The notes under the pieces are model-generated. The model was not told where the DNA came from. It saw nothing but the letters and a program-made list of their open reading frames with translations, and did no database searches. Made by a program: the position numbers and the translations under genes. A DNA stretch of 64,000 nt from Natranaerobius thermophilus JW/NM-WN-LF (lineage in GTDB: Bacteria; Bacillota; Natranaerobiia; Natranaerobiales; Natranaerobiaceae): assembly GCF_000020005.1 (NCBI RefSeq), contig NC_010718.1, forward strand, positions 1,942,001 to 2,006,000. The letters are read 5' to 3'. Positions 17,517-27,454 of the stretch are shown piece by piece (position 1 is the stretch's first letter; each line of letters starts with the position of its first letter).

Positions 17517-18587
17517 GTGATTGGCAAAATGAGTTTATGGGTATTAATTCTTAATTTTTTATTAACTATGAATCTTGGGGGTTATAATATAAACCATATC
17601 GATTGTAACCTAATACACGTTTTTGAAGAAATGAAAAAAGAGTATCAAACTAAGGAAGAAGTCGTAAACAACGATGAAGTAAAATCTATAATTATAAGTG
17701 TTGCTGGTGATACAACTCTTGGTTATGATGAAGATTTTGGTTATTACAATAGTTTTGATCATGAATTTGAAAGACAAGGCAAAAATTATAATTATTTTTT
17801 TAGCAATGTAAAAGAAATTTTTAAAGACAGCGATATTTCAATTTTAAATTTAGAAGGTACCTTAACAAATCATGATCAACCTAAGAACAAAAAGTTTACT
17901 TTTAAAGGTAAACCAGAGTACGCCAAAATTTTGAAAAAAGGGCATATTGATGCAGTAAACCTGGCAAATAACCACACTATGGATTTTGGAAACAGAGGGT
18001 TTCAAGACACTAAAAAATCTTTGGAACAAAAAGGAATTGGCTACTTCGGCTATGACCTGGAATTTACCAAAGAAGTGAAAGGTAAAAAGTTTTCTATATT
18101 AGGATTCACCGGATGGTACGTTAATCAGGAGCGAAAAAATTATTTGAGTTCAAGAATAGAACAGGCAAAAGCAAACTCTGATGCAGTAATTGTCACTTTT
18201 CACTGGGGAAATGAGTATGAATATGTCCCTAATGATACTCAAAAAGAATTAGGAAGATCGGCCATAGAAAGCGGTGCAGATATGGTATGGGGGCATCATC
18301 CTCATGTGCTTCAAGGGATAGAACAATACGAAGAACGCTATATAGCTTATAGTTTAGGAAACTTCTGTTTTGGTGGTAATAAAAATCCTTCAGATAAAGA
18401 TAGTATGATATTCCAAAACGAATTCAAATTTAAAAATGGTAAAATTGAAGAAGTAGACCACAATATTATTCCCATAAGTATATCTTCTAAAAAGGAGCGA
18501 AATAATTATCAACCTACTCCAGTCCAGAATAAAGAAAAAGAAAGAATCAATGAGAGAATAAAAGAATTAAATAAAAAAATAGATTAA
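17517..18587 (+). CDS. CapA/PgsA-like metallophosphoesterase (poly-gamma-glutamate type)
   Basis: 356 residues. An N-terminal hydrophobic segment (residues 5-25) suggests a signal or anchor. The CapA fold follows with SVAGDTTLGYDEDFG, LNLEGTLTN, VNLANNHTMDFG and the metal-site GHHPHVLQG, all characteristic of the PGA_cap calcineurin-like family. The C-terminal 40 residues are charged and low-complexity. In capsule operons this protein partners CapB/CapC, which are absent here, so a lone surface phosphoesterase role is likely. Start GTG 17517 after GGGGTGA. The gene ends 4 nt inside the convergent DUF368 gene. Confidence 0.85.
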   Translation: MIGKMSLWVLILNFLLTMNLGGYNINHIDCNLIHVFEEMKKEYQTKEEVVNNDEVKSIIISVAGDTTLGYDEDFGYYNSFDHEFERQGKNYNYFFSNVKEIFKDSDISILNLEGTLTNHDQPKNKKFTFKGKPEYAKILKKGHIDAVNLANNHTMDFGNRGFQDTKKSLEQKGIGYFGYDLEFTKEVKGKKFSILGFTGWYVNQERKNYLSSRIEQAKANSDAVIVTFHWGNEYEYVPNDTQKELGRSAIESGADMVWGHHPHVLQGIEQYEERYIAYSLGNFCFGGNKNPSDKDSMIFQNEFKFKNGKIEEVDHNIIPISISSKKERNNYQPTPVQNKEKERINERIKELNKKID

Positions 18588-19330
18588 GATTTTCCGCTCC
18601 AAGTCCAAACAAATATAAAGCCAGTAATAAAAAGTATTACGACAAACAGAGATAATTCGTAGGGGAGCAATGCCCTGGCTGAACCAATTATTAACCCAGA
18701 GAAAAAATATAATACTAAATCTTTATAACGATTATATACTTGTTCCAATAATTTAACTAACAAGGAAATTCCTACCACACCACCGACACCAAAAACAAAC
18801 AATTTGCCAATAACCAAATCACGTAAATAAAACAGTACTGTGTCATATATACCCATAGCAATTAACACAGAACTTCCCGGAAGACCTGGTAAAATCATTG
18901 TGGCGCTTGAAAAAGCCCCTCCCATGAATAGATAACCATTACTAACATTTTCGTTTGATGATACAACTCCCATGGGTTCATCACCCAAAATCAATCCAAA
19001 GACGATCCCAATAGTAAATAACCCCACCCTGGCAAAATTAAAACTTTCCCTATCTCGCAGTAAAGCTCTCACAGAGGCAAGTAAACAACCTAATAAAAAC
19101 ACTGCTGTTTCATCTCGATAATTTTCAAAAAACAGGGAAAACAGAAGACCACTTAAAAATATCCCAACGGCCATACCAACCATCAAAGGCATATATGGTT
19201 TGATTTTGAACTGGACAAGATCCTTAATTAATTGTTCGTACATTCCAAATATCACAAATACACTTCCACCGCTCATCCCTGGAAGGACCATAATAAATCC
19301 TAAAATCAAACCTTTTATTGAAAGTAACAT
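18584..19330 (-). CDS. DUF368 membrane protein, PopT-type polyprenyl-phosphate transporter
   Basis: 248 residues with eight or so hydrophobic segments and the two internal repeat motifs VLPGMSGGSVFVIFGMYE and ILPGLPGSSVLIAMGIYD, which define DUF368. Members of this family have been shown to recycle undecaprenyl phosphate across the membrane (PopT). Activity of this member is inferred. The gene overlaps the 3' end of the CapA-like gene by 4 bp, tail to tail. Start ATG 19330 after TGAGGTGAG. Confidence 0.83.
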   Translation of the reverse strand: MLLSIKGLILGFIMVLPGMSGGSVFVIFGMYEQLIKDLVQFKIKPYMPLMVGMAVGIFLSGLLFSLFFENYRDETAVFLLGCLLASVRALLRDRESFNFARVGLFTIGIVFGLILGDEPMGVVSSNENVSNGYLFMGGAFSSATMILPGLPGSSVLIAMGIYDTVLFYLRDLVIGKLFVFGVGGVVGISLLVKLLEQVYNRYKDLVLYFFSGLIIGSARALLPYELSLFVVILFITGFIFVWTWSGKS

Positions 19331-19353
19331 TTTCTCACCTCAAACAAAAATGA

Positions 19354-19430
19354 TAATAAGATATACTGTCAAACCGCATAATCCGTTCTATTAAAAATTT
19401 TACAGTATTAACAAGTAAATATCAGTACCT
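19354..19430 (+). repeat. Dispersed intergenic repeat, copy B
   Basis: Very close to copy A: AAGATATACTGTCAAACC, CATAATCCGTTCTATT and TTTTACAGTATTAACAAGTA in the same order. Inverted arms ATACTGT/ACAGTAT are intact. Lies just upstream of the DUF368 start. Confidence 0.78.
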
Positions 19431-19589
19431 ACTGAAATAACTACAGCGAATTTTACATGATTAATCAGATTAACTTTACCCTGTGCTACCATGTTTGTCA
19501 ATAGACTAACTTAAATTACACCTTGGCCTAGTGAAACAGTGGCTAAATTAGTGATATTGACTACATTTTTACAAAATTACATTAATGTG

Positions 19590-19618
19590 TTGCACTATTT
19601 AGGTAAATGTTGTATCAT
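19590..19618 (+). promoter_or_regulatory. Candidate sigma-A promoter of pckA
   Basis: TTGCAC (19590-19595), 17-nt spacer, TATCAT (19613-19618). The start codon is 89 nt downstream. The hexamers are moderate matches, so this is a prediction only. The rest of the 376-bp gap before pckA holds repeat copy B and no gene. Confidence 0.45.
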
Positions 19619-19706
19619 AATTTTTGGATTATTCCATCATATTTTTTGAAATATGTCACTTAGGATTACATAACGTAATAGAGATGTGATTAGGGAGGGG
19701 AAAAAT

Positions 19707-21308
19707 ATGGTTTACTCACAAAGTATCTCTTTAAAATGTCTTCCGAGAAAACTAAATGACTTAACCTTACAGGGAGTTGCAGATTTACCGATTTCAAGTT
19801 TAGTTGAAGAAGTGATTGTCAATGGTGAAGGGAAATTAACTTCACAAGGGGCAATTACAGTCAAAACTGGCAAATATACCGGGCGATCTCCTAAGGACAA
19901 ATTCATCGTTGATGAATCAGAGATTAAAGATAAGATAAATTGGGGAGAAATCAATTGCCCTATTCCTGAATCAACCTTTGACAAGCTTTATGATAAGGTT
20001 TTAAATTATCTTAGCGAAAGAAAAATTTATAAATTTAACGGAAAAGTTTGTTCCCAAGAAGAATACACCTTGCCAATTCATGTTATTACTGAACGCGCCT
20101 GGCACAACTTGTTTGCAAAACAGTTATTTATTAATGACAACAAACCAATACACCATAATGATTCTTTATTATATCCTGGTTTTACAGTTATCAACGCACC
20201 AGGGTTCAAAGCAGATCCCAAAATTGACGGAACAAATTCAGAAGTTTTTGTGATAATTTCATTCCGGAGAAGAATTATTTTGATTGGCGGTACTGAGTAT
20301 GCTGGAGAAATTAAAAAATCCGTCTTTACAGTACTTAATTGTTTGCTTCCTGAACGAAATGTCCTTCCTATGCATTGTTCAGCTAATATAGGTAAACATG
20401 GTGATATTTCGTTATTTTTTGGATTATCGGGTACAGGAAAAACTACATTATCTGCTGATGAAAACAGGTTCTTAGTTGGGGATGATGAACACGGCTGGCA
20501 TGATAATGGCATTTTTAATTTTGAAGGTGGCTGTTATGCTAAATGTGTTAACCTTGATAAAGAAAAGGAACCTCAGATTTATGAAGCTATAAATTTCGGT
20601 ACAGTTTTGGAAAATGTAGTGATCAAACGTGAAAATGGTGAACCTGATTTCTTTGATACTAGCTTAACTGAAAACACTCGAGCAGCATATCCTTTGGATA
20701 ATATTCCCGGAGCACTTAATTCGGGTAAAGCCAAAAGTCCTGATGTCATTATTTTCTTAGCAGCTGATGCTTATGGTGTGCTTCCTCCTGTTTCCAAGCT
20801 GACTAAGGAACAGGCCATGTACCACTTTTTATCCGGGTACACTTCCAAACTAGCAGGTACCGAACGAGGGGTGAGTTACCCAGAAGCCACATTTTCTACT
20901 TGCTTTGGGGCACCATTTATGCCTCTTGATCCATGTGTTTATGCAAAAATGCTAGGAGAAAAAATAGAACGACATAATGTTCAAGTATATTTAGTTAATA
21001 CAGGATGGACAGGTGGACCATACGGAAAAGGAAAGCGTATTGATCTTGAATATACCAGGAACATGATCACAGCAATCCAGACTAAAGAAATCGAAAAATC
21101 ATCTTTTCATCCAGATCCAGTTTTTAATGTGTTAGTCCCAGAGAATATCCCTGGTGTACCTTCAAAGATCTTAACACCACGAAATACTTGGGAAAACAAA
21201 CTTGAATACGATGATAAGGCTAAAATTTTAGCTCAAAAATTCCAGGAAAATTTTAAGCAGTTTACTAATATACCTTCCCAGGTATACGCCGCAGGGCCTA
21301 ATATATAA
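19707..21308 (+). CDS. pckA: Phosphoenolpyruvate carboxykinase (ATP)
   Basis: 533 residues. The kinase-1a motif GLSGTGKTT is at 239-247, with [12 protein letters not shown] before it, the acidic loop VGDDEHGW, the TENTRAAYP segment and [16 protein letters not shown], all diagnostic for the ATP-dependent enzyme. It interconverts oxaloacetate and PEP. In an amino-acid fermenter it can serve gluconeogenesis. The frame opens at GTG 19686, but AGGGAGGGG sits between it and the ATG 19707, which I take as the start. Monocistronic with its own terminator. Confidence 0.96.
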   Translation: MVYSQSISLKCLPRKLNDLTLQGVADLPISSLVEEVIVNGEGKLTSQGAITVKTGKYTGRSPKDKFIVDESEIKDKINWGEINCPIPESTFDKLYDKVLNYLSERKIYKFNGKVCSQEEYTLPIHVITERAWHNLFAKQLFINDNKPIHHNDSLLYPGFTVINAPGFKADPKIDGTNSEVFVIISFRRRIILIGGTEYAGEIKKSVFTVLNCLLPERNVLPMHCSANIGKHGDISLFFGLSGTGKTTLSADENRFLVGDDEHGWHDNGIFNFEGGCYAKCVNLDKEKEPQIYEAINFGTVLENVVIKRENGEPDFFDTSLTENTRAAYPLDNIPGALNSGKAKSPDVIIFLAADAYGVLPPVSKLTKEQAMYHFLSGYTSKLAGTERGVSYPEATFSTCFGAPFMPLDPCVYAKMLGEKIERHNVQVYLVNTGWTGGPYGKGKRIDLEYTRNMITAIQTKEIEKSSFHPDPVFNVLVPENIPGVPSKILTPRNTWENKLEYDDKAKILAQKFQENFKQFTNIPSQVYAAGPNI

Positions 21309-21322
21309 GCCACTTTTAGTAC

Positions 21323-21352
21323 AAATAGGGTGCCATTTATGGCACCCTATTT
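21323..21352 (+). terminator. Intrinsic terminator of pckA
   Basis: AAATAGGGTGCC and GGCACCCTATTT form a perfect 12-bp stem with a 6-nt loop, ending in TTTTCTTAT. Confidence 0.88.
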
Positions 21353-21417
21353 TCTTATATTCACGCTCTTTATTGGACAAGATAATAAAAAGATCTTTCA
21401 AAACGGAGAAATTCAAT

Positions 21418-21960
21418 ATGACAATTATAAACTCAAATAGAGTCCTTATTTGGGAAGTAGCCGGAATTTTATTTGTAATAATAGTCGGGTCTTTTCTTCA
21501 TTTTCTTTATGAATTATTAGAATTACCTTTAGTTGGTATAATAAGTCCTGTCAATGAAAGTCTCTTCGAACATCTTAAATTGGGATTTTGGTCAATCGTG
21601 TTTTTTAGTTTGATTCAATATATTTTTTTAAATGATCAAGTTAATAACTTTTTAGTTGCAAAAGCAGTGGCAATTCTAATTCTACAATCTTTTATAATGT
21701 TATTTTTCTTTTCTTACACTGCTATCACCGAAGAACCTATTGTTTTTCTTGATATCATGTCATATATTTTTGGTACTGTCCTGGCTTATTCTGTTAGTTA
21801 TAAAACTTTGATTTCAAGTGAATTAAGAGAGTTTTATTCTCTAATGGCTGGAAGTTTTATTATAATTCACGGCACATTATTGGCTTACTTTACCTACAAC
21901 AGACCAGACCACTGGTTCTTTCACCCTTTGATTGAGCTAATGATTCATTTCATAATCTAA
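21418..21960 (+). CDS. DUF6512-type membrane protein
   Basis: 180 residues from ATG 21418, 7 nt after CGGAGAA. Five to six hydrophobic helices. WEVAGILFVIIVGSFLHFLY and SPVNESLFEHLKLGFWSIVF match the DUF6512 family of clostridial membrane proteins, whose role is unknown. The longer frame from 21373 reads through the ribosome site. It is transcribed with or just after pckA but beyond its terminator. Confidence 0.7.
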   Translation: MTIINSNRVLIWEVAGILFVIIVGSFLHFLYELLELPLVGIISPVNESLFEHLKLGFWSIVFFSLIQYIFLNDQVNNFLVAKAVAILILQSFIMLFFFSYTAITEEPIVFLDIMSYIFGTVLAYSVSYKTLISSELREFYSLMAGSFIIIHGTLLAYFTYNRPDHWFFHPLIELMIHFII

Positions 21961-22025
21961 GGCTGTATTAAGATGAATTTTGATAGCTATATAAAATTTT
22001 TTAGTATCAAAGGTTAATATAACAT
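21961..22025 (+). repeat. Possible degenerate copy of the dispersed intergenic repeat
   Basis: TATATAAAATTTTTTAGTAT and the following ATCAAAGGTTAATATAACAT align with the 3' half of copies A-C. The 5' half is poorly conserved. Listed as tentative. Confidence 0.3.
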
Positions 22026-22031
22026 AGCTAA

Positions 22032-22076
22032 AATAAAAGGATTGAGTCCTATAGTTAGAATATAGAACCCAATCCT
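22032..22076 (-). terminator. Intrinsic terminator of the crt-hbd operon
   Basis: Minus strand: AGGATTGGGTTCTATA pairs with TATAGGACTCAATCCT (16 bp including two G-U) followed by TTTTATTTT, 54 nt after the hbd stop. Confidence 0.85.
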
Positions 22077-22129
22077 GTAAGTAATTTTTAAGAAATGGTT
22101 CTGCCTAATTTGGGAATTTAATACTTCCA

Positions 22130-22975
22130 TTAGGAATAATCAAAAAATCCTTTTCCTGATTTTTTACCCACATATCCAGCTCGTACAAGTTTTCTTAACA
22201 ATGGACATGGTCTATATTTAGGATCTCCAAATTCATCGTATAGCGTTTCCATTACTGCAAGGCAAACGTCAAGACCTATCATATCTGCCAAAGTAAGGGG
22301 GCCAACGGGGTGGTTGGCACCAAGCTTCATCCCTTTATCAATATCTTCTGCGCTGGCCACATTTTCCATTACAGCAAACGCAGCTTCATTTATCATAGGA
22401 ACTAGAATTCGATTCACTACAAAACCCGGAGCTTCATTGACAATCAAAGGTTCTTTTCCAATTTGTTTAGCAAACTCATATCCTTTTTCAACTATTTCCT
22501 CATCACTTGTTTTTGCCCTGACAATTTCAACTAAAGGCATTACCGGAGCTGGATTAAAGAAATGAATACCTATAAATTGTTCTTTTCTATCTGTTTCGTT
22601 AGCTATTTCAGTAACACTTAAGGCAGATGTATTAGTAGCAAAAATTGTCTCAGGAGGACAATTTTCAGAGATCTTATTGAATACTTCTTTCTTAACTTCA
22701 ATATCTTCCAAAACAGCTTCAATAACTATGTCGACATCAATTGATTGGTTTAGGTCTTCATGAGTATTTATATTACTCATTATTTCCTCTTTTTTAGCCA
22801 GATCAATCTTTTCTTTTGACACCTGCTTATCCAATTGTTTCTCAATTTTACCCAAACCTTTTTCTATAAAAGATTTGTTTACATCATTTAAGAATACTTC
22901 ACAACCAGCTGTTGCTAAAACTTGGGCTATTCCAGAACCCATAGTACCAGCACCTACTACTAAAGCCTTGTTCAT
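22130..22975 (-). CDS. hbd: 3-hydroxybutyryl-CoA dehydrogenase
   Basis: 281 residues. The NAD(P)-binding motif [13 protein letters not shown] is at 6-18, then [30 protein letters not shown] with the catalytic His, and [15 protein letters not shown] with the C-terminal dimerisation domain ending GKGFFDYS. It interconverts acetoacetyl-CoA and 3-hydroxybutyryl-CoA. It lies 17 nt downstream of crt on the same strand, so the pair forms an operon. With the lysine genes nearby it could run oxidatively from crotonyl-CoA to acetoacetyl-CoA, or reductively in butyrate synthesis. Start ATG 22975 after AGGGAGG. Confidence 0.95.
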   Translation of the reverse strand: MNKALVVGAGTMGSGIAQVLATAGCEVFLNDVNKSFIEKGLGKIEKQLDKQVSKEKIDLAKKEEIMSNINTHEDLNQSIDVDIVIEAVLEDIEVKKEVFNKISENCPPETIFATNTSALSVTEIANETDRKEQFIGIHFFNPAPVMPLVEIVRAKTSDEEIVEKGYEFAKQIGKEPLIVNEAPGFVVNRILVPMINEAAFAVMENVASAEDIDKGMKLGANHPVGPLTLADMIGLDVCLAVMETLYDEFGDPKYRPCPLLRKLVRAGYVGKKSGKGFFDYS

Positions 22976-22992
22976 AATAATTTCCTCCCTTC

Positions 22993-23781
22993 TTATTTAT
23001 CTTTAAAAGTTGGTTTCCTATTTTCTAAAAATGCTTCCATTCCTTCTTTCTGGTCCTCAGTTGAAAAACATACACTAAAAGAGCTAGTTTCCATCAAGGA
23101 ACCAGTCTCAATGGGTTCTTCATAACCTCTATTTATAACTTGTTTAGCTAACTTAAGAGGTATACTACTTTTTGAAGCTATCTTTGATGCCATTTTAGTA
23201 ACAACTTCCATCAGTTCTTCTTGTTTTACCACCTTATTAATTAAGTTTGCTTCCTTGGCGTCTTCCGCTGTAATTATTTCACCGGTAAAAATAAGTTCTT
23301 TAGCTTTATGTAGTCCTACAATTTTGGGAAGCCTTTGGGTACCTCCAAAACCAGGAAAAATCCCTAAGTTAATTTCTGGGGTTCCAAATTTAGCGTTTTC
23401 AGAAGCAATTCTAATATCAGCAGATAAAGCAAGTTCTAAACCTCCACCAAGAGCATAACCATTTATTGCAGCTATAACTGGAATTTTTAAATTTTCAATG
23501 TAGGTCATGACTTCGTTTCCAAATTCAGAGAACTTTCTCGCTTCAACAGTATCCATATCTTTCATTGACCCTATATCCGCGCCTCCTACGAAAGCTTTTT
23601 CACCACTACCCGTGATAATTACACATTTAACAGTCTCATCTTTTTCAATCTCTTGTAATTCATTGTATAGTTCCTTCAAGACTTCGACATTCAAGGCATT
23701 TAATGCTTTGGGACGATTAATCTTCAATAGGGCAACAGAATCGTTTTTCATTTCTTTTAAAATTAGTTTTTCAGAAGTCAT
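22993..23781 (-). CDS. crt: Enoyl-CoA hydratase / crotonase
   Basis: 262 residues of the crotonase superfamily. The oxyanion-hole region [12 protein letters not shown] and the [20 protein letters not shown] segment are seen, and the catalytic glutamates fall in LGGGLELAL and [20 protein letters not shown], both retained. It hydrates crotonyl-CoA to 3-hydroxybutyryl-CoA. First gene of a two-gene unit with hbd. Upstream lies the 3' end of group II intron 1, so the unit is separated from the bcd-etf operon by that operon's terminator and the intron. ATG 23781 follows AAGGAGGG. Confidence 0.93.
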   Translation of the reverse strand: MTSEKLILKEMKNDSVALLKINRPKALNALNVEVLKELYNELQEIEKDETVKCVIITGSGEKAFVGGADIGSMKDMDTVEARKFSEFGNEVMTYIENLKIPVIAAINGYALGGGLELALSADIRIASENAKFGTPEINLGIFPGFGGTQRLPKIVGLHKAKELIFTGEIITAEDAKEANLINKVVKQEELMEVVTKMASKIASKSSIPLKLAKQVINRGYEEPIETGSLMETSSFSVCFSTEDQKEGMEAFLENRKPTFKDK

Positions 23782-24030
23782 TAAAAACCCTCCTTAACTC
23801 CTTAAATTTGAGTTCTGTTTTAAACAGATTCAAATTCAGACTATTCTCATAATTTTGAAATATGACTAAACTTGCTAAATAAATAATTTTGAAAACTCCA
23901 TAATTATAATTCTCCCATAATCTTTCTTTTATTCTATTAATCTTATATTCTATATTACCATTGAAAAACCTTTTAAATGTTTTTTTTAATAATTTTCTAA
24001 AATCGACTTTAATACAGCCTTTTTAAAAAT

Positions 24031-26132
24031 ATCGAGTAGGTAGAAGCCACAGTAATTAGCTGTGGCTTCGTTCCTCTCACAGAACCGTGCTTACGGGCCA
24101 CGTACACGGCTCCTAGTAGACCTCGATCACTTTCTAAAGTGATGCAAAATACCAACTTGATAGGTACTAATATTAATTAGACCTATCTCGTCAAACCACT
24201 TATTGGGTAGTGCTAAACTTATGAGAGGACTTGATGAGTTTCTCCATTTATTCATGGAGATTTTCTCAAATTCCCCTTTGTAGCCTTTTCTGCGAAGAGT
24301 TTTGTGTAGTTGTTTCCAACTTTTCCATTCTCGCATTTTCTTCATCCTAAGTCTTCTTCTAATCCATTTCATTAAGTTCTCAAATTGTTTCTTACAATTG
24401 GCTATTCGGAAGTAATTTGCCCATCCTCTTAATACTGGATTTAGCTCTTTTATGATTTCGGATAGATTTCTACCATGATTTCTTGGTGTAAGAGTTCTGA
24501 CTTTTTCTTTGAATTTCTGTATCTTTTCAGGCTGGATGGATATGTTTTGACTCCTTATGATAACTCCTAGGTAGGGAACACCTTTGCGGTCATTTGTTAT
24601 GTGAGTTTTCTCTTTATTAACTGTTAGTTTTAATTCGTCTTCTAATATTTCAGTAGCTATATCTTTATATCTTTTCGCTTGTCTTGGTGTGTAGGCGAAT
24701 ATTAAAATATCATCGGCATATCTTACTATTCGGATATTGCGACTCTTCATTTCTTTATCAAATCTGTCTAGGTAAATGTTGGTTAGTAGTGGTGATATCA
24801 CTCCACCTTGAGGGCTCCCTATTTCTGTGTCTTCTATGGCTCCATCTTCCATTACTCCGGACTTCAAAAACTTCTTTATTAATTTGAGAACACTTCCATC
24901 ACTAACTTTCTTGGCTACTTCTTCGATAATCAACTCATGGTTTAATTTATCAAAGCATTTAGATAGGTCCATATCTACTACATGTCTTAGATTGTATTTA
25001 TTAATGAACTGTTCTGATTTAGCTATTGCTTTGTGACATGAGCGATTAGGCCTGTATCCGTAGCTTGACGGGTGGAAGTCTGGATCAAAAATCGGTTGAA
25101 GTATATTTAAGGTTGCTTGTTGGACTACCCTGTCTTTTACGGTTGGAATCCCTAATGGGCGAGTACTTCCATCTGGTTTGGGTATCTTAACTCGCCTCAC
25201 AGGTTGTGGTTTGTATGCGCCAATTTTAAGGTCATGATGAAGGGTTTCCAGATTTTCTTCTAGGTTGGAGCCATAAGCCTCCACGGTTACCTGGTCTATG
25301 CCGGGTTTACCTTTGTTAGCTCTGACCCTGCGGTAGGCGTCTTCTAGATTCTTTTTGGAATAAATCTTGTCTATTAAACTGTACCATTTCTTCATCAATT
25401 GCACCTTCTTTCGCTGTGTGCCTTCCCTCTTTCTACACTTTTAGTTGTGGTTTCTTTGAACGTGCTTAACGGTGTCTCTAGCTCTTTGGCAATCTTACCT
25501 ATCAGGGTACGCTCTACTTCCACTAGGCGGACGGTAAAGCAAGTAAGCTCGTCACCACCTGACTTTCCGTTCCCTTTAGCATTTCAGCTTCAGTTTTCTT
25601 CCTACCTAAAGTGTCTACTCGAGTTCTTGCTACACTCTTTGGTCTACTTTCACCCCTTCACACTACATAATTCCCCTTTCGGTCATTATGCACCACTACA
25701 ACCAGGTGTAGTGTCCTTTCGGTTTTATCCTCCAGACTGTTACCAGCTTTCTTTGGCCGAAAGTTCTTCACTACTACGGGTTCATCTGCCTCCTGCACTG
25801 CTTTAGTTAAAACTCATGTTTCCACTTGTCTTAACTTTACTTGTCGTCACAAGACAATACAGGTATCTCCCCGGTTAAGTCTGCTTGCCTGAATTTGAAC
25901 GCATCCGTCCTAACCTTTTAGGTTATCCAGCTTTCGGGCTTTCCCATAATTTGCAAGGTTACCCACCTAAAAGGCCATCCTCGGTTTGTTCTCACTATGT
26001 TCCAAATTCCCCCTTCAGCTTCCTTCAGACTCCACCGTCACCGGTGACGCCCTTGCCTTATGGTTGTCTTCCTGCTGGTTAGGTGACAGGGTTTCTTTCA
26101 ACCCATCGGCGCGGCAGGCATGCCGGGCAAAC
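24031..26132 (-). mobile_element. Group II intron 1 (probable class IIC)
   Basis: The 5' end reads GTTTGCCCGGCATGCCTG at 26132 downward and the 3' end ...CCTACTCGAT at 24031, about 2.1 kb. Near the 3' end, domain V (24081-24112, GAGCCGTG...GGTTCT) and domain VI (24043-24069, stem GAAGCCACAG/CTGTGGCTTC) are visible. It encodes a reverse transcriptase. Its 5' end is 5 nt after the terminator stem of the etfA operon. Insertion behind a terminator and an RT without endonuclease domain are hallmarks of class IIC. GTTTG differs from the usual GTGYG, so the exact 5' boundary may be off or the intron weakened. Confidence 0.85.
24127..25395 (-). CDS. ltrA: Group II intron reverse transcriptase/maturase (intron 1)
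   Basis: 422 residues. Fingers-palm domain with RRVKIPKPDGSTRPLGIPTV, FHPSSYGYRPNRSCHKAI, GSPQGGVISPLL and the catalytic RYADDILIF. The maturase X domain follows (NPVLRGWANYFRIANC...) and the protein ends without the HNH endonuclease domain. It reverse-transcribes and helps splice its host intron. The ATG at 25395 stands 8 nt after AGAAGG. A GTG 9 nt earlier is an alternative. All catalytic motifs are intact. It is quite different in sequence from the RT of intron 2. Confidence 0.94.
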   Translation of the reverse strand: MKKWYSLIDKIYSKKNLEDAYRRVRANKGKPGIDQVTVEAYGSNLEENLETLHHDLKIGAYKPQPVRRVKIPKPDGSTRPLGIPTVKDRVVQQATLNILQPIFDPDFHPSSYGYRPNRSCHKAIAKSEQFINKYNLRHVVDMDLSKCFDKLNHELIIEEVAKKVSDGSVLKLIKKFLKSGVMEDGAIEDTEIGSPQGGVISPLLTNIYLDRFDKEMKSRNIRIVRYADDILIFAYTPRQAKRYKDIATEILEDELKLTVNKEKTHITNDRKGVPYLGVIIRSQNISIQPEKIQKFKEKVRTLTPRNHGRNLSEIIKELNPVLRGWANYFRIANCKKQFENLMKWIRRRLRMKKMREWKSWKQLHKTLRRKGYKGEFEKISMNKWRNSSSPLISLALPNKWFDEIGLINISTYQVGILHHFRK

Positions 26133-26137
26133 AAATA

Positions 26138-26160
26138 AGCCCCGGCTACTTGCCGGGACT
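26138..26160 (-). terminator. Intrinsic terminator of the nhaC-kce-kdd-kal-bcd-etf operon, target of intron 1
   Basis: Minus strand: AGTCCCGGC and GCCGGGGCT pair over 9 bp (one G-U) around AAGTA, followed by TATTT and then the intron. The insertion has replaced the rest of the U-tract with GTTTG. Confidence 0.88.
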
Positions 26161-26202
26161 ATTTAAACAACTTCTACTCTATTGTTCAACCTTTACTTAA
26201 TT

Positions 26203-27435
26203 TTAATCAGCCGTAATTTCTTTAACTGCTTCTTCTAATTCTTCCTCATTATCTAAAGCTTCTATAAGTTTAGGGACTACTTCATATACATCCCCTACTA
26301 TGCCGTAATCGGCAACTTTAAAGATTGGTGCATCAGGGTTATTATTTATTGCTACAATGCACTCTGAACCTTCCATTCCTGCTAGATGCTGGATTGCTCC
26401 AGATATTCCACACGCAATATATAAACCAGGCCTTACTGTCTTACCTGTTTGTCCAACCTGATGGTCTTTATCAATCCAGCCTGCATCTACTGTTGCCCTA
26501 GAGGCCCCTACAACTCCGCCTAATTTATCGGCTAAATCCTGTAACATTTTAAATCCATCTTGATTTCCAAGGCCTCGACCACCAGATACTATAATATCGC
26601 TCTCTTCTAGGTTAACTACGGCTTTTTTCTCTTTTTTGATCTCTTTGACTGAAATATTGATATCATCATGTGTCACGTTTGCTTCTACATTTACTACTTT
26701 TCCTTCACGACTGTCTTCTTTTTCTGCCTTTTGCATTACACCTGGTCTTACTGTAGCCATTTGCGGCCTATGATCAGGGCAGATTATAGTTGCCATTATA
26801 TTTCCACCAAAGGCTGGCCTTGTTTGCAGCAATTTGTTGTCTTCACTATCTATATCCAATTGAGTGCAATCTGCTGTTAGACCTGTGTTGACTCTTGAAG
26901 CCACTCTAGGGGCTAAGTCTCTTCCTATATGGGTTGCTCCTATTAAGATGATTTCTGGTTTGTAGTCGTTGATCATGTTTGTTAAAACCTTTGTATATCC
27001 ATCTGTTGTGAAGTTCTTTAATAGTTCATCTTGGCAAAGATATACATTATCTGCACCATAGGCAAACAGTTCTTTAGTAAGGTCTTCTACATTGTCCCCT
27101 ATTAGAACTGCACTTAGCTCTTCTCCTATTTCTTTTGCTATCCTTTTACCTTCACCTAGTAGTTCGATTGTAACGGGCATTAATTCGCCGTCTCTTTGTT
27201 CAGCAAAGACCCAAACTCCCTTATATTCATCTATATTAACAGTACCTCTTGGAGTAGTGTCTTCTTCTTCTTTTATAATAGCACCAAATTTACAAGATTC
27301 TATACAAGCACCACAGTTTGTACAGCTTTCATTTAGTACAGCTATATCATCTTTCATCTCAATAGCTTCGAAGGGACATGCATCTACACATAAAGCACAA
27401 CCCTTACATTTATCTGTTAATATTTTAACACCCAT
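26203..27435 (-). CDS. etfA: Electron transfer flavoprotein alpha subunit with N-terminal 2[4Fe-4S] ferredoxin domain
   Basis: 410 residues. The first 55 hold two ferredoxin clusters: Cys10, 13, 16, 20 and Cys38, 41, 44, 48. The EtfA N-domain follows and the C-terminal FAD-binding region contains [33 protein letters not shown] and [14 protein letters not shown]. In fermenting Clostridia and acetogens EtfAB with an enoyl- or butyryl-CoA dehydrogenase can bifurcate electrons from NADH to the acyl-CoA and ferredoxin. The extra ferredoxin domain would offer an electron exit. Last gene of its operon, 19 nt after etfB. Start ATG 27435 after AAGGGGGAT. Confidence 0.95.
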   Translation of the reverse strand: MGVKILTDKCKGCALCVDACPFEAIEMKDDIAVLNESCTNCGACIESCKFGAIIKEEEDTTPRGTVNIDEYKGVWVFAEQRDGELMPVTIELLGEGKRIAKEIGEELSAVLIGDNVEDLTKELFAYGADNVYLCQDELLKNFTTDGYTKVLTNMINDYKPEIILIGATHIGRDLAPRVASRVNTGLTADCTQLDIDSEDNKLLQTRPAFGGNIMATIICPDHRPQMATVRPGVMQKAEKEDSREGKVVNVEANVTHDDINISVKEIKKEKKAVVNLEESDIIVSGGRGLGNQDGFKMLQDLADKLGGVVGASRATVDAGWIDKDHQVGQTGKTVRPGLYIACGISGAIQHLAGMEGSECIVAINNNPDAPIFKVADYGIVGDVYEVVPKLIEALDNEEELEEAVKEITAD

Positions 27436-27454
27436 TCTTAAATCCCCCTTGTCG

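Noticed and set aside
23875-23901. Eight-codon minus-strand frame upstream of crt (MEFSKLFI)
   Set aside because: A weak ribosome site lies 10 nt away, there is no attenuator hairpin downstream, and the length is too short to support a gene.
25399-26082. Plus-strand frames of 135 and 65 codons next to the intron 1 reverse transcriptase
   Set aside because: They are antisense to intron domains I-III and have no ribosome site. The ribozyme explains the conserved sequence.
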